This document shows positions 20,842 through 32,991 of a stretch of DNA of 64,000 nucleotides, piece after piece; positions within the stretch are counted from its first letter, which is position 1, and each line of letters begins with the position of its first letter. Below the pieces are notes generated by a model. The model was given only the letters and a program-made list of their open reading frames with translations, was not told where the DNA came from and searched no databases. The stretch is from Girardinichthys multiradiatus (lineage: Eukaryota; Chordata; Actinopteri; Cyprinodontiformes; Goodeidae). Where the stretch lies: positions 51,711,886-51,775,885 of the forward strand of contig NC_061810.1 in assembly GCF_021462225.1 (NCBI RefSeq), written 5' to 3'. The position numbers were made by a program, and so were the translations under genes.

Positions 20842-23800
20842 TCACAGAGGCTGCAGCTCTGTTGCATTATTTTCTGCAGAAGAAGAAACATGGAAACATT
20901 CTTATAGAGTCTCTCTGACCTTTGGACCATAACACACCTGTTCATGAATATAACTGATAACTTCAAGTTAAATTCCCGCTTCACTCACTTGGTTCTATTC
21001 TGAGACTCAATCATGTTATCTAACCTGATCCAGTCTGGCTGTTCTGTTCAGATAGGCGGGCTGTAAACTCCAATCATTAACAGGTTTCTATTAAAACTTC
21101 ACACCAGACCAGGAGTTTTGCTGTGATTTGGATGTAAGGAAGAGGAATGTACAGAAAACTATTCATTCCAGGACCAAAATCATTTGATTTTCCATAATCG
21201 GACCACCTTCTCCAACGGGTCTACTGTGTGAGAGCCATCCTCTCCATGATCAGGTGATGGATTGATCAGAGCACTGCGAGATGTTTAGAGCTTGGGATGT
21301 TGTTGTGGAACCTACCCTGTTTAACATTCTCCAGAACTTCTTCTTTGACCTGTCTGCTGGGTTCCTTGGTCTGCATGATGCTGTTTGTTCTCTAATGTTC
21401 TCTGAAGAACCTCTGAGGCCAGAACCCAACCCCAACCCTTACAAGAACATTTCTCCTGAGAAGTTTAAAGTCTTCAAATTCAGTCCAGGTGGCATTTGTT
21501 GTAACTCCAGGTTTGTGTTTTTCCAAATGAAGGAAGTTCTAACTTCTACCCTGAGGGACACCATCTGAAGCACCACACTTTAAAACAAGACACCACACAC
21601 AACTTATGGCTCGACGCTGCAGAAGATCCAAAATGTTATATCTGAATGTGAAATAATACTCTAACCAGGCATAACATTATGACCAGCTGTCTAATGAAAC
21701 AGGGGACCCGTCAGGGCTTAGACTCCATTGGACCCCTGAAGCTGCTCTGTACCTGGCATCAATATGTTAGAGCAGAACCTTCCAGTCCAGTAAGTGTCTA
21801 AAGGCCTCACCTGGCATCTGCTGCCTGCGTCCCCACACCTTGATCCTCCTGCAGGCTCTGTGCAGCAGCCACGAGGTCAGCATGAGCAGGCCGGCCACAC
21901 ACATCAGAGCTAAGGCGGTGACCGACAGGTACTGAAGATCCTCATATAGAACCTCTGCAAGACAGAAACATATAAACTCAACCAGAATCAGCTTTCCATT
22001 CAGGACCGGGCTTAGCTTCAGGTTATTGTGAAAGAGAAGAAACGTCTCAAAAACATCAAAGAACCAAGATGCAGTTTTATTCCCTCAGTCAGATGATAAA
22101 GTACGTCTAGACTTTTATCTCTCGTTTTCATTCTCTGCCTCCCTTCCTTCCTCCCTCCATCACCACTTATTTCTGCCTAAATCAAACCTTTTCAGCTGTT
22201 TTGGTGAAACATTTCCAGTAAACTTCTCTTGGTCGGTCCCTGGAACCGTTGACAGAGGAACCAAAGCTGGACAATCACTGTCAAGCTTGTGTTGTCTGTT
22301 TACATGAAAACATCAGTACCGGAGCTGCTGCACCCTGGTTCAGTTAGAGAGGATCAACATTCATCTTTACAGAAAACATCGGCAGCAGTTAGGGGTAAAA
22401 ACAGAGGGCAGACTGAGGGAGACCCAGAAAGATCTCAGAGGTCAGCTGTTGGTGAAGGTTCTGTCTACAAGGCTGCATGAAGAGGCTGTGGTCCTAAAAG
22501 GCAAATAAAGGTGTCTTCTACTACGACCTGCATTATAATAAATATTGTTCTGTCATTAGATGCAGGAAACGACCTTTCACTTTAATTGGAGCAATTGAAT
22601 CAATGATGTCTGAGATTTTAGAATGAAAGTTATCTACCAGCTCATCTACAGTGTTACAGGGCAAAGTGGAGGTAGAAGAGTAAATCTGGTTAAAGGGGGG
22701 GGGGGGTTCACCTCTCCTGTGGATTTTGACAGGGAGACCTTTTGTGATGACCTCTCTTTCTCAGCCAACTGGCTGATTGTTTCTGCTGGAGCTGTTGGAG
22801 GCAGCGTTATCATTGTTGTTGATACTCCATGTTCTCTGCTGAAGGTCGAAGCTGCTGGTGGATTATTTACTGAATAGAAGAGATTAGATGTGAGACGTCT
22901 GGCTCCTGGCTTGTTCAAACAGAAACCATCTTGCTTGAAGAGTTGTCTTTTTTCCCAAACAATATTAAAGTTGTCGATGAAGTTCACAGATGTAGTAGCA
23001 CATGTTTTTTTCAACCACTTATTAATCATCAGAAGTCTGGAAAAAATCTCATCTCCACAGAAAATCGGTGCAAAGGGTCCTCTGAGAAACACGTTGATAT
23101 TGAGACCTCCAACAATATTCAGAAGACGAGTGAAATCCTCCTTCAGTCCTTCTGATGTTTTCTTAGCCACGTCATCCATGGCTCCACAGTGTATAATAAG
23201 GTTTTCTAGAGACGGGCGCTTTTCTGTGATTGCAAGAATATTCTCTGAGATATCAGAGACCACGTTACTGGTACCAATCAGAACTTCTGTGTTTTTCTTG
23301 TTGCAGACGTTTTTAATCCCATCCACAGCTGTGTTGCCCACTATTAGGGTTCTTGGTCTGGTGGGGTACTTTTTCTCTGGCAGCTTAGGAGAAAACTGTT
23401 TAGAATGAAGGTTGTTCTCAAACCTTTTATTGTTCTCAGAAGATGGATCATTTTCCTGGTTTTCATTCTGTAGTGGAGCAAATCTGTTCTGGAGGAGAAC
23501 TCCATTATTTCCAGCTGTCTCACTCCTATCAGTTGTTGTGACAGCAGCTCGCTGTCAAAGTCTCCTTTTCCCAGGAGAAACGGGGACATTTCTCTGTAAT
23601 TCTGGCCATTCTAATTTATTTAATTGCTGAGATCTTCCAGTGAGTCGTCCACCTTGATTTTTTGGGGCATGCCCCTAAAACATGCCAGGGGGGTCTGCTG
23701 GTAGGTTTATTCTCAGTGTTCTGATTGCTGGCTGAGTTGTTGAGCTGGCTGTCACTATTTGGGATCACAGGCAGAGTTGAATCATCGCTGTACCTCATAT

Positions 23801-26731
23801 TCACCTCCACATTCACTTCTAGTCCATGGATTTTCATCTCCAAAACAGACAATTTCTGTAAGAGTTTGTTGAAGTCCTCTGTGGTGAAGGGAGGCATTTT
23901 ATGCTGATTAGGTGGCGTCAACTTGTCCTTCTTTCAAGTTTGATTATAAAAAACATCAAAATCCTTTAGAAAAAAAATACAAATAATAATAATAATAATA
24001 ATTGTTGGGAGTCGCTGATAAGAAGTAGTTTTAGTCCAATATTTCTGTAATTTTGGCTAAAAGATAAAAAGTTAAGAGTAAAAGAATCCAAGCAAGCAGG
24101 GAGCTCAGGAGAAAAGTATCTCAGCAGGCCGAGAGGCAGAAGCTGAAGTACCAACACATCCACCCTTCCTTAAATGACATGTTCTCTTGTCTTTCCCATT
24201 TTGAAGAGTGGCTAAGAGGAATGGCCCTCTGTGTAACATCAGATTTACATCACATTTGGATCACCTGGAAAAGTTCTGAGTAAACCAAACATGGCTCCAT
24301 TAACTGTACTGTTAGGGGTCATTTTGGAAAAAACTAAATTATTTCTAGTGTTTTTCTCCTTCACTGAATAAATGCTTTTAAATTAAAGATTGTATTTTTC
24401 TAGTTTTTACCTCCTGAGATTATGCTGCTGCAATATTTTCAAGATCTTTAGCAGGGCTCCTAATAACTGCTGCACCATTTGCTCTACATCCTGCAAAGTC
24501 TGAATGACAACAAGCTTCTATCTGCCTGAAGACTGATGCTTATTGTTCAGCAGTTCAGATCTTCCACACGTGTTCAGTCTTGTTTTTTAATTAGGCTCTT
24601 CTTCATCTGATTTGCTGCTGCTGCTGCTTGAATGAAGCAGCAGGCGTTTCTGGATAAAAACAAACCTTTTCGACCAGCTGCAGCTGCTACTGTCTTGTTG
24701 CAGAAAATACGGCCAAACAAGAGCCTGGAGGACTCACCATTCACCTTCAGGACAAAGCCAACATCCCGGCTGTTCCCTGCTGGGTCTTCAACAGTGACCA
24801 CATAGTATCCGCTGTCCTGCAGCCGCAAGTCCGACAGGCCCATGGAGCCGTTATCGCAGGAGTTCACTCTGGTGCTGTAATCCACAGTGATGTTGGTGAA
24901 CACCCCCGGCTGCCATGTCCCTATAGAGCGGCTCACCGCTCCTGACATAAAGGTCCATCGTATGGTGGGGACTCCAGAGCACGTCACGTCCACTGAGAAG
25001 AAGACATCCTCCTGCACCGACCTGACCAGGTTCCTCTGGGAAGAGTTGACAGAGATCGCTCCAGCTGTGAAAGAAGGTGTGGTAAGGATTTAAATCAGAC
25101 AACAAGCCCAGATGTGCTCACATGTATTCTTTGTTCAATTCCAGGTTTTTTAGCTCAGAAAGGATCAACTAAGCTTGTTCAAACAGGAGGAGGTCTCACT
25201 CATCATCAGGAGGATTAAAAGATTCATGTCAGGATAAAACTGCAACGGATTTTAAAAATATGAACGGAGTGCACAGGTCTTACCCAAAGAGGGTCCAAAT
25301 TATACATACAAGCTCAAATATATGCAGATAATTGGTCCCTTAGCAAGTTGCACCTTGACCACACATCTGGTTGGAAGATCAGCAATATTAAAAATATTAT
25401 CTGGAATATTTTTGTCTTTAAATAAATTAAATAAAAATGATGAGAATTTTTAAAGAGGTTTTTGGGGTTCATCCTTTAGACAACATTTTACATTAATGGT
25501 ACATAAATAATAACGTCAATTTTAACATACTTTATATCATAAATGTGAAATACTCTGTATATACCATATATATATATATATATATATATACAGTTAGAGT
25601 CATATTCAATAAAGTAGAATATTTGTTGCGATGAAGCTCGTTTGTCAGATTAAAAGTACCTTTCTAAAATAACCTTGAAACAGGTTCATTTCATCCACTT
25701 GGTGCAATGCCCCAATACCTCTAGCAGTGAAAGGGCTCCACGGCATGATGCTGCCACCACCATGCTTGACAGTTGGTACGGTGTTCTGAAAACATCACCC
25801 TGACTCCTCCTACCCCCACACCTAAAAGCTCAGTAAGGCCAGGAAACCAGGTCATTCTGTTCTCCAAGCAGCGTGGTCAGATGTTCAGCCAGAATGATCT
25901 CTGAAGCTCATCATGTGGTCGATGTGCAACCTGCTAAAGAACGTTTCACTAAGAAGATAGACGAGAACCTTCACACAAATCTTGTTCTTATAAAATCATC
26001 CAGTTTCTATGTTGTTCAGTCAGCTCCAATAAAATCATTAAAAGCTCCAAATTATTATGACCAAAACGTCTGAGCTGAACTGTATCTATTTCAAAGAAAA
26101 AATGGAAAATTGCTCATTTCAGATGTCTGTAACTGGGGAATCTGGTCCCAACTCAAACAAACCAGCAGCTGATGGTTAAAATCAGCAAGAAAAGAAATCT
26201 GCAGCCAGAGTGAAGCTTCATATGTACCTTTGGTTCTGTTTTCTGCTGTTCAGCCATTATATGGCAGCAGTTACAGCTGCAGGGTGTGGGTGAACCACCC
26301 ATGCAGAGCCATAAAAAGAACAATATTTGACAGTCCTTCTGGGTCGGCTCCAGAAAGGCTGTTTTCTGCTCCCTGGTGCTGGGGCAGGAAACTGGTCAAA
26401 CTGGTTGAGAGTTACTAGCTCTTCTTAAAACCCTAAAACATGACAAGCAGTGAATGTTCTGGTTCTGCTGGTATGGTATAGTTTTCTATTGAAGCTTACG
26501 TGGTCGGACAGTCCTGAGGCCAAAGCTGTGCTGCTTCCTTTAACATCTAACATGACCTGCTTCAGCCTCATTAACAGACAGAGCTTCAGAAAATTCTGGT
26601 TCGGCTCCTTGAGAAGCAGACAGCCGAGAAAACCCGGGAAAACACAGAAACTTACCTAAATGACACACATAGAGCCAGATGCTGAGAAGCACAGCAACGT
26701 CTTGAACATCCCAGAGCCCGAAACGCCACAT
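20842..26731 (-). CDS. vstm5: VSTM5, V-set and transmembrane domain protein 5
   Basis: VSTM5 is a small type I membrane glycoprotein described as promoting neuronal morphogenesis. Four minus-strand exons join in frame to 192 residues (human about 200): 26656-26731, 24738-25064, 21811-21954 and 20842-20873. Exon 1 encodes a signal peptide with the hydrophobic core VAVLLSIWLYVCHL. Exon 2 encodes one V-set Ig domain with VTCSGVPTIRWTF (first Cys and Trp) and LQDSGYYVVTVED (the DSGYY motif); a CDNGS motif and an N-glycosylation site NITV are also visible. Exon 3 gives VLYEDLQYLSVTALAL and the transmembrane helix, then a basic stop-transfer RACRRIKVWGRR. Exon 4 encodes a short acidic tail ending ELQPL. 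Phases (1, 1, 1) agree at each junction. It lies tail-to-tail with MED17, as expected from the conserved block. Confidence 0.9.
21661..21790. mobile_element. Fish Tc1-type terminal fragment
   Basis: The phrase CAGGCATAACATTATGACCA followed by GACTCCATTGGACCCCTGAAG matches the left end of an abundant fish Tc1-related repeat. It sits in VSTM5 intron 3-side sequence and is truncated after about 130 bp. There is no coding capacity. Confidence 0.5.
22640..24165 (-). mobile_element. LINE ORF1 (SGNH-like) in VSTM5 intron 2
   Basis: Read on the minus strand, this is the 5' part of an L2/CR1-group LINE. It begins near 24165 with a short leader, then a start at 23907 or just upstream and a coiled-coil-prone segment (FNKLLQKLSVLEMKIHGLEV). 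After in-frame stops near 23616 and 23540, the frame continues to 22646. The later frame carries the marks of an SGNH esterase-like ORF1: RTLIVGNTAVDG, LIIHCGAMDD, and a terminal GFCLNKPGARRL. The ORF1 at 41.3 kb has the same layout ([20 protein letters not shown]). Here the catalytic-looking residues are altered (CGAMDD for AGGNDT; GFC for GIH), so the esterase is probably dead. No reverse transcriptase part follows. Confidence 0.65.
25561..25592. repeat. (TA)n microsatellite
   Basis: A short pure TA run in VSTM5 intron 1. A Tc1-like scrap follows at about 25735-25785 (GGCATGATGCTGCCACCACC, the reverse of a transposase motif region). Confidence 0.8.
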
Positions 26732-27441
26732 TAGAACCTCAGGCCCATCTGTCGAACCGCAGCAGAAGAATCCCCCCTTCAGTTATAGAACATTCTGGAC
26801 CACCTTCCCTGGGTCCTGGGCTTCCCTCGTTGAGGTGCTGGGATCTGTTCGCCTGGTTTTTATTGAGTCCACGTCTCTCAAGACTGAGCAGGATTCCTTT
26901 TCATACCTGCACAGGTGAGCTCCGTCCAGCCCACACCCATCAGACAGGCTGAGCCGGAGATTACAGAGCAAACACGCACCGAGTCTCAGAGAGTAACCGA
27001 AACCACGCTCACCTGGACGTCCACGGATCCGTGGTCAGAGATGACACCTGGAGGACCTGAACCCCGAGGTCTCCGCTCCGGGACACACCTGGAAAAACGT
27101 GTCCAACAGGAAGTTCCCACTTATGCAAAACACCAGAGACAAAGAGCTGACATGTCAGTCCAAACGTCTTAGATTACAGCGCATCACAAATCTGGAATAT
27201 ATTTCATTTCATTACAACCGAAGAACTAATCCAGTTTGGGGGATTTTAACAGTGAGTTGGATTCAGCCTCCTTGACTGAGACTCCACAGAACCACCTTTC
27301 TCTGCAGGTCTTCGTCTCCACCAGCTTTAAACATCTCCAGATCCATTCTGAGCAAAATGTCCCAAATTCAAACAGGTTCAATAAGGAGCATCAGAGAATA
27401 TCAAAGTGTTGCGACAGACGGCTCTAGTCTGGACCACTCTG

Positions 27442-27486
<45 letters not shown>

Positions 27487-28965
27487 TATTCAATGTTCTC
27501 TCGCTTTATGTCAAGAACATATTAAGAATTCAGTGAAGGACAGGAAGGAAGAACATCCGTTCATTAATGATCACACATTGCCCCCTGCTGTTTAAAATGT
27601 GTATTACGCATTTGTTGTCCTGAAGTTACATTTTTTTGTACTTGTTGCTTCCTGAGAAAGTCATCCAGCATTTTCTATTTTATGCCTCTAATATTCCCAG
27701 AATGACTGCTTTCCTCGGAGGAACTGAATGCCTTCAGGACATATTTTACACATACTGAATTCCTTCTGTAAGACAATCAGTTTGCCTCATTTATTAAATT
27801 AATAGCACACAGGTATCTAGAGAGTGGAGGCTGTTAAATAAATGAGGTAGATTGGTTTAATTCTCTGATCCACTCCTTTTTACTTGCATTCATGTTCAGT
27901 GTAAAGCAGCATCTTAAATTAAGCTTTTGCCAACAATTTAATAAAAAAATGAAATTAAGGCAAAGATTCATGCACACCAACGGACATGCATGGTCAGCAA
28001 CAATATGCAGACAGGCTGTGGTGTTTAAATAATACTCTTTTAGTTCCAAGGATTGTAAAATATGCCAAGAAAATATCCCCCACCACCAGCCTGACCTGCT
28101 GATACAAGACTCATGGATCCATGCTTTCATGCTGTTTGCACCCAACTCTGACCCGACCACCTGAATGTCACAGCTGAAAAGACTGATTGGACAAAGCAAT
28201 AGTTTTTCAAATTGTTGCTGTTCAGGTTTGGAGAACATGTGTGAATGTTGGCCCAAGTTCCTGGTCTTACATGACAGGAGGGGGACCTGGAGTGGTCTTC
28301 TGCTGCTGTAGCCCACCTGCTTCAAGGTGTGATGTGCTGTGTGGTCAGATGTTTTTGCATACCTTGGTTTGATTGTAACTCTTATCTCAACCCAGACTAA
28401 CCATTCTCTTCTGACATCAACAGGGCACCTTTATCCACATGGCTGCTGCTCACTGGAGATTTCCTTTTTCTTTGGACCATTTCCTGTAAACCTGAAAAAC
28501 GGTTGCGGATGAAAATCCCAGCAGATCTGCCATTACAGACCAGACCATCTGGTACCAACAACCATGCCGGGTTCAAAGTCCCTTAATTTACCTTTCTTCT
28601 ATATTCTGATGCTCTCTTTGAACTTGAACAAGTCACGTTCAACATCCACACACCTAAATGCATTTTACATTTTTAATGCAACAATGTTCTGGTATATTTA
28701 GTCTAGACAAGATATGATAACAGCTGCCATATATTCTGTGACTGTGTATATTTCAATAATTATCAGAATGTTTGTGGTCAAAGGCTACTTTTTATTTCTA
28801 TTAGGAGATAAAGAGTAATCAGAAATTATTTAGTCTTTTACTATAAGTTACAGTAGCTACGGTATCAGCTGTCATGTTATCTGGCTGTCTGTATTTAATG
28901 TTAACTATTATATCAGTGTAATCAAAAGCTGTGTCAACACAAAACAACTACTCTAATACGTTTTA

Positions 28966-28998
<33 letters not shown>

Positions 28999-29426
28999 GG
29001 CATGTGAACTGCTCCTGTTGCTCTCTTATTGTGAGAGTTGAGTTGAGGTCACATCTTTCTTTGCCTCACTCTCTTCGGCCAAACTTACGTAGAAAACTCT
29101 TCTTTGAGGCCAGTGATGTTGGTGGATTATTATGGGATGTTAATAGATTATAACAACCAGGTTATGTTAGCTGTAGCTTCATAATAATAACCACATGAAT
29201 GTCTCTCCAACTGAACGCTGAATTAAACGACTTTGGATCATTTAGGAACAAATTACCTCCTCTCGCTACTAAGCTAGCTGCTACGTTACAAGGGCACTTC
29301 CGCCTGAAAATATCAAAATAAAAGCATTTCCTGTTCCTTTAACTCAGACGTTTTTATGGAGGTAAATTGGGGCCATAAAGTTTGTTCAAACGAAAAAAAT
29401 TTTAACCTGAAAAATTATTTTGAACC
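26732..29426. other. VSTM5 upstream interval with repeats
   Basis: No gene is recognised. A (CA)n(TA)n microsatellite lies at about 27442-27484, and an (ATA)n run at about 28968-28996. At about 28200-28600, phrases such as GTAGCCCACCTGCTTCAAGG and CAACAACCATGCCGGGTTCA match a very common fish dispersed repeat whose class I cannot name with certainty. The last 130 bases appear to be the left half of an older repeat into which the large element at 29427 was inserted. Confidence 0.5.
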
Positions 29427-31354
29427 TACGGAAGAGTATTAGGGCCACTAAAAAAATAAAATAAAATTCTGACTTTAATCTCAGAATTCTGACTTTAATC
29501 TCAGAATTCTGACTTTAATCTCAGAATTCTGACTTTAATCTCAGAATTCTGACTTTAATCTCAGAATTCTGACTTTAATCTCAGAATTTTGACTTTTTTC
29601 TCAGAATTCTGACTTTAATCTCAGAATTCTGACTTTTTTCTCAGAATTCTGACTTTAATCTCAGAATTCTGACTTTAATCTCAGAATTCTGACTTTTTTC
29701 TCAGAATTCTGACTTTAATCTCAGAATTCTGACTTTAATCTCAGAATTCTGACTTTTTTCTCAGAATTCTGACTTTAATCTCAGAATTCTGACTTTAATC
29801 TCAGAATTCTGACTTTAATCTCAGAATTCTGACTTTTTTCTCAGAATTCTGACTTTAATCTCAGAATTTTGACTTTAATGCAGGTGAGCACCTGGAAGCA
29901 TCTGGGTGCAACCAGCTTCATCGCCTGAGATGTGAGTCGTGCAGGGGAACGTCCAGCAATCTTGGGGAACATGTCAGATTTAAGTGACTTTTTACGTGTC
30001 CGAGGGCTTCCTGAAGATGCCATTTCATTATTGGAAGAGCAGAAGGTGAGTAAAACAACAGTTAGTTTAGTGTCCAAAATGGAACAAGCTGTTAGCATGT
30101 TTGTTAGCTTACATCGTTAGGAGGAATAAACGTGTTCCACAATGTTACATCACACGCATTGAATATAGGGTTATTAGCTGCTGATTGCTGGAATTATCCC
30201 AAAAGTGTTGGTTGTGTTTTATTTTATTGTTCTTTGTGTTGAATGTTTTCCAAGAAAATTAACCAGTAGTTGAATTATAGACGCTAACCACCTGCCAACA
30301 TGAAAAATGTATTTGATGCGTTCAATTGAGTAACGTTTCGTACAGCAGAGGAGAGAAACTTGAATGAAATTGAAGGTGAAATACATGTTTATATATATTA
30401 ATCAGGAAAATGGATGGCTTGCATAAACAGCTGCCGATCCCCGATTGTTGTTCTGATTGTGGTTGACTAAAGATCCTCTCAAACCATTCGCTAGCACCAA
30501 CTAATGTTGTGCAAATAACTATATATAGGCTATGTTAGTGGTACAATGTTGGAAAAATATACAAACTTGTTAAAATGTCAGAATCACAAAATCATTTTCC
30601 TGCTCTGTGTTTTATGTGCCAGCTCAAGACTTAAATTACATTTTATACTCTGAGCTACCCTCATTGTTGTCAGTGCAGTTATCGCCAAGGTGCGGAAATG
30701 GTGGGCTACAGTTCACTAAATCAAACTTAATACACTCATTAATGTTTCTTATAAAACAGTAAAACTAAAATTGCTGGTTGGGGAGCACAGCCGCCTTGAA
30801 CTTTGACCACAGGGTGATATGATGTTGTTCGCACAACCAATGGAAACGCAAAATTATGTGATGGATGGATGGATGGATGGATGATCCAATTGCTGTTCCA
30901 AATAATGATATACAATGTTTCATTGTGTGTTCTCTGTGTAATACTCTTTATTAGACTGTATATTAATGAATCGGTGTTATTGTACCGACATGATAATCAA
31001 TCCAATCCTTTCATTTTAAAATAAAGTAGAGGATGGTCCATTTACTGAAAGGCTATGCTTTAGCTCCTTCTTTCACCATTGTATGTCTCCCTAAAACAGT
31101 ATATAGCTTTTATGCTATTTAAAGTCAGTATTTTCCTATTGGCATAAGGGTGATCTTAACACTGATTTGCAGGGAAGACTTTGAAATAAAGTAATTGTGT
31201 TTTCTGTCTGTTTTTGTGCAGATTGATTGGGATGTCATAGCGCTGATGGATGACGCAACTCTGGCAAATTACATCCCTTCCTATGGAGACCGAATTGCCC
31301 TCTTCAATTTCTGCAAAAGCAAACAACCACTCTCAAAAAGAAAACAGGGTCTTC
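29427..31354 (+). repeat. Left terminal inverted repeat
   Basis: The left arm is 1,928 bp and matches the right arm in inverted orientation to the end of AAAACAGGGTCTTCTGC, after which the two arms diverge. It includes the minisatellite (29467-29880), the first exon of the HECT-like gene and the start of its second exon. A small (GGAT)n run lies at 30862-30882. Confidence 0.93.
29467..29880 (+). repeat. 20-bp minisatellite in left TIR
   Basis: About 21 tandem copies of AATTCTGACTTTAATCTCAG. A common variant replaces TTTAATC by TTTTTTC. The same unit occurs in inverted orientation in the right arm with fewer copies, so the arrays have changed length since the arms were homogenised. Confidence 0.97.
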
Positions 31355-32991
31355 TGCAGAAGCTTCGTGAGAAAATGAAAACCAAAAAGGAAAGTCCAAA
31401 GGAAAACACCTCTCAAGAAAGAACAAGACAGACAAAGAAGCAAAAAGCAACACGAAATATTGAGATAGGATGGATACATACTGATGGAAAAATAACTAAA
31501 CAGGTGAGAGCGAAACAGGGAGGTGGGACTAGAAAAATTCAAATGGCCACCGATTCTGAATTAAAAGATATTCTTCATGAAGGAAAGAAACTTTTTTTCC
31601 CTGATGGCATGTCTCCTAAGGGTCCTGAGACAGATTTTGAGTTTGAGGTTTGGGACTTTAAACAGAACCACCTTACTGATGACACCTGCCTGACGATTGG
31701 CAATATGTATGAAGCAGCGAGGCTGACAATGTTACGCTTCTACATTGCAACAAAGCCAAAAGTTCCTGAAGAAGATGACAGCGAGACATCCGAAGTCATA
31801 TTTGTCTTGGAAAGCAGTAGCAGTGAAATTAATCCATTGCAAACGTGGGAAGTCAGGAGTTCTTCTGTTGATGCCCACCCTGGTTTAGAACCTTCAGATG
31901 ATTCAGAAATTACTTTTGGTCCCATTCTTAATGCTGAGGAAGATACAGAAGACACATTAATCTATGAGGGTTTTCTTGTACCCCTCAGTCCAGCTAATCC
32001 AGATGATGCAATAACAATCACTGTACATCATACTAACACTTTACATGACATTATTACTGCTTTCTCTGATTCAGATATTATGAGAAAAACACTGAATGTG
32101 AAGCGCATACTTCCAGACAACACAGAAGAAGCAGGCAGTGGCTCAGGGATACTAAGAGATGTTCTCACCTGCTTCTGGAATAAATTCAATGAGCGATGCA
32201 CCCTCGGTACAACAGTTAAAGTGCCCTTCATTCGCCATGATTTTCCTGCTGAAAAATGGAAGGCAGTTGGACGAATACTTTTGAAAGGTTACCAAGACTG
32301 TCAGTATTTTCCAAATAAACTTGCAATCCCTTTTCTTGAACAAGTGCTTTTCAGTAGCGTTTACAGCGATCTTAAAGCACATTTTCTACAGTTTGTCAGC
32401 AGCCAAGAATGTGAGGTTTTGAGGGAAGCAGTCAAGAATTTTTCTGCTATTGACCAAGATGATCTTGTGGAGGTTCTTGACAGTTATGGCTGTAGAAAAA
32501 GAATAACTGCCGAGACTCTGCCTACAATCCTTTATGAAATAGCACACAAAGAGCTTGTCCAAAAACCAATGTTCGTCATTGACTGCTGGAGAGAGATCAT
32601 CTATCCACATATTTCCCTCAGTCCAGAGGCACTGATCAAGTTGTTCTCAGACCTGCAACCAACATCAAAAAAAGTCTGCCAACTGCTGAAATTTGCTGAG
32701 GATTTGTCTCCAAAGCAAAAAGATGTGGGAAATCATCTCAAAAGATTCATCAGAGAGCTGGATGACATTAAACTTCAGAAATTTATGCGATTCTGCACTG
32801 GATCTGATCTTATAGTAACAAACAGTATTTTTGTGGAATTTCAAGATATGACGGCATTCACAAGAAGACCAGTGGGTCACACATGTGGAAGTATTCTGCA
32901 AATAGCTGACAGCTATGAAAATTTCCCAGACTTCTGTTCTGAATTTAATGCCGTTCTTGAAAGTAATGTCTGGGTAATGGACATTGTTTAG
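29971..32991 (+). CDS. HECT-like E3 ligase protein of the transposon (SAM-like N-domain)
   Basis: Two exons, 29971-30045 and 31222-32991, join at a phase-0 intron (donor GTGAGT, acceptor TTTGTGCAG) to give 614 residues. The N-terminal 70 residues (MSDLSDFLRVRGLPEDAISL then DATLANYIPSYGDRIALF) look like a SAM/death-type helical domain. A basic linker follows, then a conserved block with IGWIHTDGKITKQVRAKQGG and LFFPDGMSPKG that I recall from fish proteins labelled G2/M-phase-specific E3 ligase-like. An acidic stretch spans roughly residues 210-290. The C-terminal third resembles a HECT domain. Its C-lobe has FCTGSD and RRPVGHTCGSILQIADSYEN, with the putative catalytic Cys near residue 580. The frame is open and uninterrupted, so the gene may be functional. 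The E3 activity is inferred from the motif only. A poly(A) signal lies at 34044. Confidence 0.82.

Noticed and set aside
27834..28325. Minus-strand 163-codon frame upstream of VSTM5
   Set aside because: It overlaps a common dispersed fish repeat and has no recognisable motif.
29467..29880. CRISPR-like regularly spaced repeats
   Set aside because: The 20-bp units are directly tandem without spacers and lie inside a eukaryotic transposon arm.
31333..32610. Several minus-strand open frames across the HECT-like gene
   Set aside because: They are shadows of the long plus-strand frame, without motifs.
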